From positions 62,001 through 126,000 of the forward strand of contig NZ_JAINRC010000013.1 of assembly GCF_020400655.1 (NCBI RefSeq): a stretch of DNA of 64,000 nucleotides, in the 5' to 3' direction. Each line of letters begins with the position of its first letter. The stretch's first letter is position 1. The stretch comes from Streptomyces spinosus. Lineage in GTDB: Bacteria; Actinomycetota; Actinomycetes; Streptomycetales; Streptomycetaceae. Below are positions 25,509-33,904 of this stretch, in pieces. The notes beneath the pieces are model-generated. The model made no database searches. It was given only the letters and a program-made list of their open reading frames with translations, and was not told the origin of the DNA. A program made the translations under genes and the position numbers.

Positions 25509-27524
25509 ATGAGCCGTTACCCGCATCTGATGACCCCGCTCGACCTGGGCTTCACCACGCTTCCCAACCGCGTGCTCATGGGCTCCATGCACGTCGGCCT
25601 GGAGGAGGCCGAGCACGGCTTCGAGCGGATGGCGGCGTTCTACGCGGCCCGCGCGCGCGGGGGAGTGGGCCTCATCGTCACCGGTGGCATCGCGCCCAAC
25701 GAGGAGGGGCGGCCGTACGAGGGCGGAGCCATGCTCACCACCGAGGCGGAGGCCGATCGGCACCGGACCGTCACCGAGGCCGTGCACCGCGAGGGCGGCC
25801 GGATCGCGATGCAGATCCTGCACTTCGGCCGTTACGCCTACCACCGGGACCTCGTCGCGCCGAGCCCGCTCCAGGCGCCCATCAGCCCCTTCGTCCCTCG
25901 CGAGCTGACCGACGCCGACGTCGAGCGCACCATCGAGGACTACGCCCGCGCCGCCCGCCTCGCCCGGCGGGCCGGCTACGACGGTGTCGAGATCATGGGC
26001 TCCGAGGGCTATCTGATCAACGAGTTCATCGCCGCGCGGACGAACCGGCGCACGGACCGCTGGGGCGGACCCTACGAGAACCGGATGCGGTTCCCCGTCG
26101 AGATCGTCCGGCGGGTGCGCGAGGCCGTCGGCGAGGACTTCGTCATCATCTACCGGCTGTCCATGCTGGACCTGGTCCCGGGCGGCTCCTCGCTGGACGA
26201 GGTGATCGCGCTCGGCAAGGCCGTCGAGGCCGCCGGGGCCACCATCATCAACACCGGCATCGGCTGGCACGAGGCCCGCATCCCCACCATCGCCACCTCC
26301 GTGCCGCGCGGCGCCTACACCTGGGTCACCAAGAGGCTCATGGGCGCGGTGTCCGTGCCCCTGGTGACCACCAACCGGATCAACACCCCGGAACTCGCCG
26401 AGCGACTGCTGGCCGACGGCTGTGCGGACATGGTCTCCCTGGCCCGCCCGATGCTGGCCGACCCCGACTTCGTCGCCAAAGCCGCCGCCGGCACCCCGGA
26501 GGCCATCAACACCTGCATCGGCTGCAACCAGGCCTGCCTCGACCACACCTTCAGCGGGCAGATCACGTCCTGCCTGGTCAACCCGCGCGCCTGCCACGAG
26601 ACCGAGCTGGTCCTCGCGCCGACCCGGCTGAAGAAGCGCGTCGCCGTCGTCGGCGCCGGCCCCGCCGGCCTCGCCTGCGCGGTCTCCGCCGCCGAACGGG
26701 GCCACACCGTCACCCTGTTCGACGCGGCGGGCGAGATCGGCGGACAGCTCAACGTGGCCCGCAAGGTGCCCGGCAAGCAGGAGTTCGACGAGACGCTGCG
26801 CTACTTCCGCCACCGGCTTCAGGCCCACGACGTCGAGGTACGCCTGGACACCTGGGTGGAGGCCGGCGACCTGGAGGGCTTCGACGAGGTCGTCGTCGCC
26901 ACCGGCGTCACCCCGCGCACCCCGGACATCCCCGGCGTCGACCACCCCCGCGTCCTCGGCTACCTCGACGTGCTGCGCGACGGCGCCCCCGTCGGCGACC
27001 GCGTCGCCGTCCTCGGCGCCGGCGGCATCGGCTTCGACGTCGCCGAGTTCCTCACCGACGGCGGCGACAAGGCGAGCGAGGACCCGGAGACGTACTTCCG
27101 GAACTGGGGCGTCGACACGGACTACCGGGCGCCGGGCGGGCTCACCGCCCCCGAGCGGCCCGCGCCGCCCCGCCAGGTCCACCTGCTCCAGCGCAAGACC
27201 AGCAAGGTCGGCGCCGGACTCGGCAAGACGACCGGCTGGATCCACCGCACCGAGCTGAAGCACCGGGGCGTGACCATGGTGCCGGGCGTGCGCTACGACC
27301 GCATCGACGACGCCGGACTGCACATCACGGTCGGCGAGGAGAGCACGGTCCTGGAGGTCGACACGGTCGTGCTCTGCACCGGGCAGGAACCGCGCCGCGA
27401 GCTGTACGAGGAGCTGCTGGCCGCCGGGCGCAGCGCGCACCTGATCGGCGGCGCCGACGTCGCGGCCGAGCTGGACGCCAAGCGGGCGATCAAGCAGGGC
27501 ACGGAACTGGCGGCGGCGCTGTAG
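25509..27524 (+). CDS. FadH-type NADH:flavin oxidoreductase with Fe-S cluster (2,4-dienoyl-CoA reductase family)
   Basis: 671 aa in three parts. Residues 1-330: TIM-barrel old yellow enzyme domain with FMN (DGVEIMGSEGYLINEFI, YENRMRFPVEIV). 336-355: a 4Fe-4S ligand set C336-x2-C339-x3-C343-x11-C355. 370-671: FAD- and NAD(P)H-binding domain with VAVVGAGPAGLACAVSAAERG and a second GAGGIGFDVAEF. This arrangement passes electrons from NAD(P)H through FAD and Fe-S to FMN for reduction of enoyl-type substrates. The PadR-like gene lies 31 nt downstream and the shared operator sits on the promoter, so a small-molecule inducer is likely. Start ATG has GGAGGG upstream. Confidence 0.92.
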   Translation: MSRYPHLMTPLDLGFTTLPNRVLMGSMHVGLEEAEHGFERMAAFYAARARGGVGLIVTGGIAPNEEGRPYEGGAMLTTEAEADRHRTVTEAVHREGGRIAMQILHFGRYAYHRDLVAPSPLQAPISPFVPRELTDADVERTIEDYARAARLARRAGYDGVEIMGSEGYLINEFIAARTNRRTDRWGGPYENRMRFPVEIVRRVREAVGEDFVIIYRLSMLDLVPGGSSLDEVIALGKAVEAAGATIINTGIGWHEARIPTIATSVPRGAYTWVTKRLMGAVSVPLVTTNRINTPELAERLLADGCADMVSLARPMLADPDFVAKAAAGTPEAINTCIGCNQACLDHTFSGQITSCLVNPRACHETELVLAPTRLKKRVAVVGAGPAGLACAVSAAERGHTVTLFDAAGEIGGQLNVARKVPGKQEFDETLRYFRHRLQAHDVEVRLDTWVEAGDLEGFDEVVVATGVTPRTPDIPGVDHPRVLGYLDVLRDGAPVGDRVAVLGAGGIGFDVAEFLTDGGDKASEDPETYFRNWGVDTDYRAPGGLTAPERPAPPRQVHLLQRKTSKVGAGLGKTTGWIHRTELKHRGVTMVPGVRYDRIDDAGLHITVGEESTVLEVDTVVLCTGQEPRRELYEELLAAGRSAHLIGGADVAAELDAKRAIKQGTELAAAL

Positions 27525-27543
27525 GCGCGTCCGCGCGCCTCCC

Positions 27544-27549
27544 TAGGAT
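27544..27549 (+). promoter_or_regulatory. Putative -10 box (TAGGAT) of a leaderless padR transcript
   Basis: TAGGAT ends 6 nt before the ATG at 27556; no Shine-Dalgarno site is present. The upstream gene's stop is 20 nt away, so padR may have both an operon and its own promoter. Confidence 0.4.
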
Positions 27550-27555
27550 GACCCC

Positions 27556-28101
27556 ATGTCACTCCCGCACGCGATCCTCACCGCCCTGCTGGAAAAGCCG
27601 TCGTCGGGACTGGAACTGACCCGCCGGTTCGACAAGTCGATCGGCTACTTCTGGTCCGCGACGCACCAGCAGATCTACCGCGAGCTGGGGAAACTGGAGG
27701 CGGAGGGCCTGATCCGCACCCTGCCGGCCGAGCAGCCGGCCCGCGGGCAGAAGAAGAGGTACGAGGTACTGCCAGCGGGCCGCGCCGAGCTGGCCCGCTG
27801 GACCGCCGCCGCGCAGGACCCCAGGGCCATGCGGGATCCGCTCCTGCTGCGGCTGCGCGCGGCGGCCGTGGTCGGCACCGCGGGCGTGGAGGACGATCTG
27901 CGCCGCCATCTGGAGCTGCACCGGCGCCAGCTGGCCGAGTACCGGCAGATCGAGCAGCGCGACTTCCCGCCGGACCGGGACGCCCCGCAGGACCGACTGC
28001 GCCACCTGGTCCTGCGGGCGGGCATCGACCTGGAGACCTTCTGGACCCAGTGGCTGACCCACGCCCTGGCGGAGTTCGCCGGGCTGCCGGACGCCGACTG
28101 A
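27556..28101 (+). CDS. PadR-family regulator of the old yellow enzyme operon
   Basis: A 181-aa PadR/Vir-like repressor: DNA-binding helices MSLPHAILTALLEKPSSGLE and FWSATHQQIYRELGKLEAEG, wing KKRYEVLPAGRAEL, then a helical dimerisation domain (about 95-175) with HLELHRRQLAEYR. It resembles the PadR at 9804-10415 both in sequence and in having the CAACTAGTTG palindrome near its target gene. Placed directly after the old yellow enzyme in the same direction, it most likely autoregulates the pair. Confidence 0.9.
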   Translation: MSLPHAILTALLEKPSSGLELTRRFDKSIGYFWSATHQQIYRELGKLEAEGLIRTLPAEQPARGQKKRYEVLPAGRAELARWTAAAQDPRAMRDPLLLRLRAAAVVGTAGVEDDLRRHLELHRRQLAEYRQIEQRDFPPDRDAPQDRLRHLVLRAGIDLETFWTQWLTHALAEFAGLPDAD

Positions 28102-28135
28102 GGGTGCGCGGGAGCCGTACGGCCGTGCGGGCCGT

Positions 28136-28771
28136 TCAGAGCCGGTACGGGTTCGAGCGGCGGCGCAGCACCCAGCCCGTGGCGACGACCCCGGCGCCGA
28201 CCAGGGTCGCGCCGACGCCCAGGGTCAGCGGGCCGTAGTCGCGGGCGGCGCCGCCGAGCCCGCCCATCACACCCCGGGACGGTGCCGGGCTCGACGTCGA
28301 GGAGATCGTCGGTCTGGTCGAGGAGATCGTCGGCCTCGTCGGGGGGATCGTCGGTCTCGTCGGGGGGACTGCCAGTCTCGTCGGGGGGACCGCCGGTCGC
28401 ACGGACGCGGGCGCGGACGCGGACACGATCACCGACTGGCTGCCCGCCGTGAGACCGCTGGAGCACACCACCGCCACGGTGTACGTGCCCGGGCTCACCC
28501 CGGTCCAGGCCGCGGACTGGCTGACGGACGTGCCGGACAGGGCCACCTGCCGGCCCTGGGCGAAGTTGGCCTGCCGGTCGGTGAGCAGGGCCGCCGTGCC
28601 CCAGCTGCCGTTGATCAGGGTGCAGGCGCTGGTGACCACGGAGACCGTGCTGCCGGTGGTGCTGACCGAGATGCCCGAGACCGCGGCGGACGGCCCGGCG
28701 AGCACGGCCGGGAGGACGGCGGCGGCCGCCAGGGTCAGGCCGCGGCGGAGCGGAAGTCGCGAGGTGTGCAT
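28136..28771 (-). CDS. Secreted/anchored protein with Pro-Thr repeat linker
   Basis: 211 aa. Signal peptide at 1-30 (RRGLTLAAAAVLPAVLAGPSAA), a small beta-rich domain at about 31-115 with a Cys pair (SACTLING, VVCSSGL) resembling an immunoglobulin-like or neocarzinostatin-like fold, a spacer of seven-residue repeats (PPTRPTI, SSTRPTI; about 120-160), then a C-terminal membrane helix (LTLGVGATLVGAGVVATGWV) and RRR tail. This is a stalk-type cell-surface anchor without an LPXTG sortase motif. The beta domain may bind a ligand. The repeat encodes a wall-spanning linker. Start ATG with GGAGG upstream. Confidence 0.75.
   Translation of the reverse strand: MHTSRLPLRRGLTLAAAAVLPAVLAGPSAAVSGISVSTTGSTVSVVTSACTLINGSWGTAALLTDRQANFAQGRQVALSGTSVSQSAAWTGVSPGTYTVAVVCSSGLTAGSQSVIVSASAPASVRPAVPPTRLAVPPTRPTIPPTRPTISSTRPTISSTSSPAPSRGVMGGLGGAARDYGPLTLGVGATLVGAGVVATGWVLRRRSNPYRL
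28296..28400. repeat. 21-bp tandem repeat in the surface-protein stalk
   Basis: Five diverged copies of a 21-bp unit, starting at 28296, 28317, 28338, 28359 and 28380, for example GTCGAGGAGATCGTCGGTCTG. Each encodes seven residues of the Pro-Thr linker on the minus strand. Confidence 0.85.
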
Positions 28772-28991
28772 GGGCTGGCCTCCGGCGGCACGGTCGGCGG
28801 TACGTCCCATGCGCCGCCGGGGGTCGGGAAACGTCCGTGCTGCCTCAACCGCAGCCAACGCGCCGCCGCACCCACCCGCATGCGGGGCGGACCCGGTCGG
28901 GTGACCCGTTCCGCCGTCCGGCGCAGACGGGGACGCACCGGCCCGCCCGGTTGCCGGGCCCCGCGCGGTCACGCCGCCCCCCGTGCGCCGG

Positions 28992-29969
28992 TCAGCCGCC
29001 CGTGGTCACCGTCCGCTCCGCCGACCAGCCGCCCCAGGTGCCGTCCGGCAGCCGGGCCCGCAGCCGCACGCGGTGCACCTCACCGGCGTCGGTGCCGGCG
29101 TAGAAGCTGTAGCGTGCCCGGCCGCGTGGTGGTGTGCCGCCCCAGACGAGCGAGGTGGCCGTGGTGCGGTCCAGCTGGATCAGGTACTCGGTGATCACCC
29201 CGTCTGTGCGCGGCGGGTCCCAGGCGAGGTCGATGTAGCGGGCTCCGCCCGAGCGGTGGGTGGTGGCGGTGAACCCGGTGGGCGCGGTGCCGCGGCCGTC
29301 GTCGGTGCCCGGCGTGGTGAGACGGACCGGGGCGCCGGCGGGGGAGAGGTTGTCGGCGGCGTCGCGGGCCCGGACCGTGAAGACGTAACGGCTGCCGGGG
29401 CGCAGACCGGTGACGACGGTGGCGGTCTGGTCGCCGCCGACGCTGTGGATCTTCACCCCGCCCTGGTAGACGTCGTACGACAGCACGCCCCGGTCGTCCC
29501 GTGACGCGCCCCAGGACAGCTGGACCGCGCGGCTGCCCACGGCGTGCCCGGTGGTCGACGGCGGCCGGGTCGGTGCGGAGCGGTCCGCCGCCGCCTGCAC
29601 CGGCGTCCGGGCCCGCACCGCCCGGCTGGGCGGGCCCAGCCGGCCCGCGCCGTCCCGGGCCCGCACGGTGAACGCATACATGGTGGACGGCCTGAGCCTG
29701 GTGACGTCCACCATGTGCTGCGAACCCGGTACTTCAGCCACTTTGGTGTGGCCGCGATAGACCTCGTAGACGCGGACCCCGGAACCGTCCGGTGCCGCGT
29801 TCCACATCACATGGACGCTCGTGGCGCTGCCCGCCGCGGCGGTGACCCCGGCCGGAGCACCGGGCACCCGGCCCTCGCCGCCACCGCCGTCGGCCCGGCT
29901 CCAGCCGCAGGACGCGACCAGCAGCAGCGAGCCGCAGGCCAGTACGAGCGGAACGGGAACGCGTCGCAC
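28992..29969 (-). CDS. FN3-repeat lipoprotein
   Basis: 325 aa. The signal peptide ends in a lipobox LLVASC, so it should be an outer-membrane-face lipoprotein. Three fibronectin type III domains follow: about 40-125 (PAGVTAAAGSATSVHVMW, YEVYRGHTKVAEV), 135-225 (YDVYQGGVKIHSV, YVFTVRARDAADN) and 230-325 (FTATTHRSGGARYIDLAWD). FN3 repeats mostly serve as spacers or binders in chitin- and polysaccharide-degrading systems. No catalytic domain is attached. It is divergent from a chitosanase gene with a GGTCCGGACC palindrome between. GTG at 29969 has GGGAGG 7 nt upstream. Confidence 0.85.
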   Translation of the reverse strand: MRRVPVPLVLACGSLLLVASCGWSRADGGGGEGRVPGAPAGVTAAAGSATSVHVMWNAAPDGSGVRVYEVYRGHTKVAEVPGSQHMVDVTRLRPSTMYAFTVRARDGAGRLGPPSRAVRARTPVQAAADRSAPTRPPSTTGHAVGSRAVQLSWGASRDDRGVLSYDVYQGGVKIHSVGGDQTATVVTGLRPGSRYVFTVRARDAADNLSPAGAPVRLTTPGTDDGRGTAPTGFTATTHRSGGARYIDLAWDPPRTDGVITEYLIQLDRTTATSLVWGGTPPRGRARYSFYAGTDAGEVHRVRLRARLPDGTWGGWSAERTVTTGG

Positions 29970-30390
29970 GGCTCTGCCTCCCCCCGGACGGCCTCGGCAA
30001 CCCCTAAAGGTCCGGACCAATATGCCCGCCCGGTGCGGACACAGCAAGGGGGCCGCGTTGGTGAGCAGCCCCGGACGTTACGTATGCTGAGTGTTCCTAC
30101 GGCTGAACTACCCCAGAGGGCAGGGCAGTTCACGCCTGTGGCGCGGACACGCTGTCGTCGCCGAACCCGCGCCGGCGCGGGTGGCCGGGGGATCCGGGTC
30201 GGTACCCGTCCGGATCCCCGGCCCCTGTTGTCCCCCGCCGAGCCCCGAGGCTCGCCCGACAGTCCCCTGACGGGGTGTCAGAGGCGTGCTCCATCCGGCC
30301 CCTTCGCGGCGGCTCCCGTGGCTCCGGGCCCTGAGCGGCACCACAGTGTGCTCGATGTCCGCCACGTCCCCGACGAGAGGGTCCCCCATC
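29970..30390. other. Divergent promoter region of FN3 lipoprotein and chitosanase
   Basis: 421 nt with no gene. It holds a GGTCCGGACC palindrome at 30009-30018 close to the lipoprotein start and relatively AT-rich stretches near 30015-30110. The chitosanase leader part (30110-30390) shows nothing clear apart from a GAGAGG site before the start. Confidence 0.5.
30009..30018. promoter_or_regulatory. GGTCCGGACC palindrome resembling chitin-regulon elements
   Basis: Read on the minus strand it is TTGGTCCGGACCTTT, similar to DasR sites and to the 12-bp elements of Streptomyces chitinase promoters. It is 40 nt upstream of the FN3 lipoprotein start and shares the gap with a chitosanase gene. Confidence 0.4.
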
Positions 30391-31164
30391 GTGCGTGTCC
30401 CGTCGCTGATCCTGGCCGCGGCCGGCGCCGCCCTGATCGCCCCGGCGGCGCTGCCTGCCCCGGCCACCGCCGTCCCGCCCCGTGAGCGGCCCGCGGCCCG
30501 GGACGAGGGCGGGGTCACCGCCGGGCCCACGGCCCGGGAGCCGGGCGGGGACACCGCCGGGCCCGGGGCCCGGGACGAGGGCGGGGTCACCGCCGCCGAC
30601 CTCCTGGCCCGGACCGGCACGTGCACCGAAATCTCCCGGGGCCGCTACCGCACCGACGCCGACAGCCCGGCGACCGTGCCCGTCTGCGGCACCGACGACG
30701 CCGTCTTCTGGAGGGCGGACCTGGACGTCGACTGCGACGGCCGGCCCACCACCCACTGCAACTCCGCCACCGACCCGGTCTTCGCCCCCACCACGGCCTT
30801 CCAGCAGTCCGACGGCCTCGACCTGAACGCCGAGACCCTGCCCTACATCGTGGTCCCCGCGCCGAGCTCCCGCTGGGACTACCGCGCGCACGGCATCCGT
30901 GGCGGCTCCGTGGCGGCCGTCGTCCACGGCGACCGGGTGCAGTACGCGGTCGTCGGCGACACCGGCCCCAGCGACCTCATCGGCGAGGCTTCCTACGCCA
31001 CCGCCGAGGGCCTGGGCGTCGACCCGGACCCGCTCACCGGCGGGGCGCCCTCCGACGTGACCTACATCCTCTTCCGGAACTCCCTGGTCACCCCCATCGA
31101 GGACCACGAGGAGGCGGTGGCGACGGGGGAGCGGCTGGCCAGACAGTTCCTCGCGAACGACTGA
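30391..31164 (+). CDS. GH75 chitosanase, secreted
   Basis: 257 aa. A signal peptide at 1-26 (VPSLILAAAGAALIAPAALPA), a linker at about 30-70 carrying an imperfect repeat (ARDEGGVTA twice), and a glycoside hydrolase 75 catalytic domain from about 75. VFWRADLDVDCDG holds the acidic residue pair of the family and FQQSDGLDLNAETLPYIVVP is diagnostic; YAVVGDTGPSDLIGEAS is the other conserved block. Such enzymes cleave chitosan endo-wise outside the cell. Start GTG at 30391 fits the signal peptide; an ATG at 30355 lacks a ribosome-binding site. Neighbouring FN3 lipoprotein fits a polymer-degradation role. Confidence 0.9.
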   Translation: MRVPSLILAAAGAALIAPAALPAPATAVPPRERPAARDEGGVTAGPTAREPGGDTAGPGARDEGGVTAADLLARTGTCTEISRGRYRTDADSPATVPVCGTDDAVFWRADLDVDCDGRPTTHCNSATDPVFAPTTAFQQSDGLDLNAETLPYIVVPAPSSRWDYRAHGIRGGSVAAVVHGDRVQYAVVGDTGPSDLIGEASYATAEGLGVDPDPLTGGAPSDVTYILFRNSLVTPIEDHEEAVATGERLARQFLAND

Positions 31165-31531
31165 CCGCCGGGCCCGGCCGCCACGGGGGCCGCACCCGGG
31201 CCGCCCGAACCCGGTCGACGCGCGGGCGTCTGTGGGCGGCCGGTGGGGGGGACCTCCGCGCCTCGTACAGGAGCCGGCCCGGTGCGGGAAGAGTGAGCCG
31301 GCCGTCGCTGGTCGGCTCGGGCGGGATCGGGTTCTCACGAGCCCCCTGCCGGCAGGCCCCGGCCACCGGCCGGCCGGGACGCGGCACCGCGCCTGGGGGA
31401 CGGGCACCGCACCGCGAGGACGGCATCCCCGCCTACGGTCGCCGGCCCCCCGGCGGCGTCCGGGCCGGACGCCGCCGCCGGTCGGCCCGGCCCGGGTGCC
31501 CCGGCCGGGTGCCGAGGCCGGGACCCCCACG
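31165..31531. other. Convergent intergenic region, chitosanase to dhaM
   Basis: 367 nt, no plausible gene; frames here are Arg/Gly/Pro-rich noise. It should contain terminators of both genes, but no single hairpin stands out from the many GC-rich repeats. Confidence 0.45.
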
Positions 31532-31942
31532 TCACACCTTGCGGTAGCCGTACGCCTCCGCCGCCGCGGCCTCCACCGCGTCCAGGTCCGCCCCGGCGGC
31601 GGAGGTGACCACGGCGGCCACCGCGCCCTCCAGGAACGGCGCGTCCACCAGCCGCGTGCCGTCGGGCAGTTCGTCGCCCTCGGCGAGCAGTGCCTTCACC
31701 GTGAGCACCGCGCTGCCCAGGTCGGTGAGGACCGCCACCCCGGCCCCCCGGTCCACCGAGGCCGCCGCGGCGGAGATCAGCTCGGCGCTGGTGCCGAGCC
31801 CGCCGTCCTCCGTGCCGCCCGCCGGAGCCACCGGCACCGCGGTCGCACCGCCCGCCAGACCCTTGGCCAGTGCGGCGACCGAGGCGGCCACCTCCGCGCT
31901 GTGCGACACCAGCACGATCCCGACCAGCTTCCCCTCGCTCAC
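31532..31942 (-). CDS. dhaM: Dihydroxyacetone kinase phosphotransfer subunit DhaM (EIIA-Man-like)
   Basis: A 136-aa EIIA-type domain that carries phosphate from the PTS (HPr) to DhaL-ADP. The phosphorylated His is His14 in GIVLVSHSAEVAA; GTEDGGLGTSAELI and GVAVLTDLGSAVLTVK are typical. It lacks the HPr- and EI-like domains fused in some DhaM proteins. Its GTG overlaps the dhaL stop by 4 nt (GTGA), so it is coupled. Last gene of the dhaKLM operon. Confidence 0.9.
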   Translation of the reverse strand: MSEGKLVGIVLVSHSAEVAASVAALAKGLAGGATAVPVAPAGGTEDGGLGTSAELISAAAASVDRGAGVAVLTDLGSAVLTVKALLAEGDELPDGTRLVDAPFLEGAVAAVVTSAAGADLDAVEAAAAEAYGYRKV

Positions 31943-32544
31943 TGCTCCGCCTCCGCCGTCTCGGCCAGCGCGGCGATCAGCAGCGCCGACGAGGTGGCCC
32001 CCGGATCCTGGTGGCCGATGCTGCGCTCGCCCAGATAGCTCGCCCGCCCCTTGCGCGCCTGCAACGGGGTGGTGGCCACCGCACCCTCCTCCGCGGCGGC
32101 CCGCGCGGCGCCGAACCCGGTCCCGAGGGCGTCCACGGCCGGAACCAGGGCGTCGATCATGGTCTTGTCGCCCGGTGCCGCTCCGCCGAGCGCCATCACC
32201 CCCTCCACGCCCGCGCGCAGCGCCGCGGCCAGCTCCTCCTCGCCGACCTCGGCGGCGTCCCCGAGCGCCTTGCCGGTCCGGCGCAGCAGAGTGCCGTACA
32301 GCGGTCCGGACGCGCCGCCGACCGTCGAGATCAACTGCCGCCCGGCCAGCGTCAGCACGGCCCCCGGGGTGTCCGGCGCGTCCTTCTCCAGGGCGGCCGC
32401 CACGGCGGTGAACCCGCGCTGCAGATTGCTGCCGTGGTCCGCGTCCCCGATGGCCGAGTCGAGAGCGGTGAGCCGTTCCGCCTCGCGGCTGACGGACGCG
32501 GCGGCCGTCGTCATCCAACGGCGGAAGAATGCGGCGTCGAGCAC
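31939..32544 (-). CDS. dhaL: Dihydroxyacetone kinase ADP-binding subunit DhaL
   Basis: A 201-aa helical-barrel protein that holds ADP/ATP with two Mg ions and phosphorylates dihydroxyacetone on DhaK. The Mg-binding acidic residues are D29, D34 and D36 in LDSAIGDADHGSN; ISTVGGASGPLYGTLL and GHQDPGATS are conserved nucleotide-loop segments. Start ATG at 32544; it lies 67 nt after dhaK and overlaps dhaM. In actinomycetes this supplies dihydroxyacetone phosphate to glycolysis. Confidence 0.94.
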   Translation of the reverse strand: MLDAAFFRRWMTTAAASVSREAERLTALDSAIGDADHGSNLQRGFTAVAAALEKDAPDTPGAVLTLAGRQLISTVGGASGPLYGTLLRRTGKALGDAAEVGEEELAAALRAGVEGVMALGGAAPGDKTMIDALVPAVDALGTGFGAARAAAEEGAVATTPLQARKGRASYLGERSIGHQDPGATSSALLIAALAETAEAEQ

Positions 32545-32611
32545 TGGATCTCCTCGCGTGGTAGGGCTGCCGGCCGTTCGGCCGGGACGGTGCGCCGTCT
32601 GCTCCGCCGTA

Positions 32612-33604
32612 TCACATTCCCCAGCGCAGCGCCGGGGTCTTCACCGGCGCGTCCCACAGCCGCAGCAGCTCCTCGTCGGCCTGGCACAGCGTCACCGAGG
32701 CGCCCGCCATGTCCAGCGAGGTCACGTAGTTGCCGACGAGGGTGCGCGCCACGGCGACCCCGCGTTCCCGGAGCACCCGCTGCACCTCCGCGTTGAAGCC
32801 GTACAGCTCCAGCAGCGGCGTCGCGCCCATGCCGTTGACCAGCACCAGGACGGGGCTGCGCGGCGGCATGTCCTCCAGGATGGCGTTGACCGCGAAGTCG
32901 GCGATCTCCCCCGAGGTCATCATCGGCCGCCGTTCGCGGCCCGGCTCGCCGTGGATGCCGATGCCCAACTCCAGCTCGCCGTCCGGCAGATCGAAGGTCG
33001 GGCTGCCCTTCGCCGGGGTCGTACAGGCGCTCAGGGCCACGCCGAAACTGCGGGAGTTGCCGTTGACCTGGCGGCCGATGGCCTCCACGCGCTCCAGCGG
33101 CTGCCCCTCGGCCGCGGCGGCGCCCGCGATCTTCTCCACGAACAGCGTCGCGCCGGTGCCGCGCCGGCCGGCCGTGTAGAGACTGTCGGTGACGGCCACG
33201 TCGTCGTCGACGAGCACCTTGGCGACCTGGATGCCCTCGTCCTCGGCCAGCTCGGCCGCCATGTCGAAGTTGAGCACGTCGCCGGTGTAGTTCTTCACCA
33301 CGAACAGCACGCCCGCGCCGCTGTCGACGGCCGCCGCGGCCCGCGCCATCTGGTCGGGCACCGGGGAGGTGAACACCTCTCCGGGGCATGCGGCGGACAG
33401 CATGCCCGGACCGACGAACCCGCCGTGCAGCGGCTCGTGTCCCGAGCCGCCGCCCGAGACGAGCGCGACCTGGCCGGACACGGGGGCGTCCCGGCGCACG
33501 ATCACCCGGTTCTCCACGTCCACGTTCAGGTCCGGATACGCGGCCGCCAAGCCGCGCAGCGCGTCCGCCACGACGGTCTCCGGGACGTTGATCAGCATCT
33601 TCAT
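32612..33604 (-). CDS. dhaK: Dihydroxyacetone kinase substrate-binding subunit DhaK
   Basis: A 330-aa protein that binds dihydroxyacetone covalently through a His as a hemiaminal. His218 in GIGIHGEPGRER is that residue; VSGGGSGHEPLHGGFVG (about 50-65) forms the rest of the site. First gene of dhaKLM on the minus strand. ATG at 33604 has GAGGAG upstream. The region upstream (33720-33750) carries two inverted repeats, likely operators. PTS dependence is shown by the dhaM partner. Confidence 0.95.
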   Translation of the reverse strand: MKMLINVPETVVADALRGLAAAYPDLNVDVENRVIVRRDAPVSGQVALVSGGGSGHEPLHGGFVGPGMLSAACPGEVFTSPVPDQMARAAAAVDSGAGVLFVVKNYTGDVLNFDMAAELAEDEGIQVAKVLVDDDVAVTDSLYTAGRRGTGATLFVEKIAGAAAAEGQPLERVEAIGRQVNGNSRSFGVALSACTTPAKGSPTFDLPDGELELGIGIHGEPGRERRPMMTSGEIADFAVNAILEDMPPRSPVLVLVNGMGATPLLELYGFNAEVQRVLRERGVAVARTLVGNYVTSLDMAGASVTLCQADEELLRLWDAPVKTPALRWGM

Positions 33605-33904
33605 GCGTGTCTCCTCGTGAGCTCGGCGGTTGCGCCCAAGACCCGTGTCTTCGCAGGTCAGCGGTGCACTGACGGCCGCCCGAGGGGGGAAGCCGCCCGT
33701 CCCGTCTACTGGAAGTATCGACCTTGTGGCGTCGAAGGTCACCTGTGACCGCGCCCCTTCACGGTGCGTAGCCGATGCGTGACTCGGCGTGTGCGCCGCG
33801 TCACGGCGGACGTGGTCGCGCGCCGGGGAGTACGTCGAAGGGGGGGCGGCGCACGGGTTCCCCGACGGCGTCCCGGGGAGGTCCGGGGCCGTCCGTACGC
33901 CGTG
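33605..33904. other. Promoter region of dhaKLM
   Basis: 300 nt between dhaK and the GH65 gene on the same strand. It holds two inverted repeats at 33720-33750 and no gene. Confidence 0.5.
33720..33750. promoter_or_regulatory. Two inverted repeats upstream of dhaK
   Basis: GACCTT-N9-AAGGTC (33720-33740) and GGTCAC-CT-GTGACC (33737-33750) overlap by 4 nt and lie about 115-145 nt upstream of the dhaK start. They are candidate operators for a glycerol/dihydroxyacetone regulator not encoded here. Confidence 0.4.

Noticed and set aside
31165..31531. Possible small gene between chitosanase and dhaM
   Set aside because: Only shadow frames with Arg/Pro bias; no start site.
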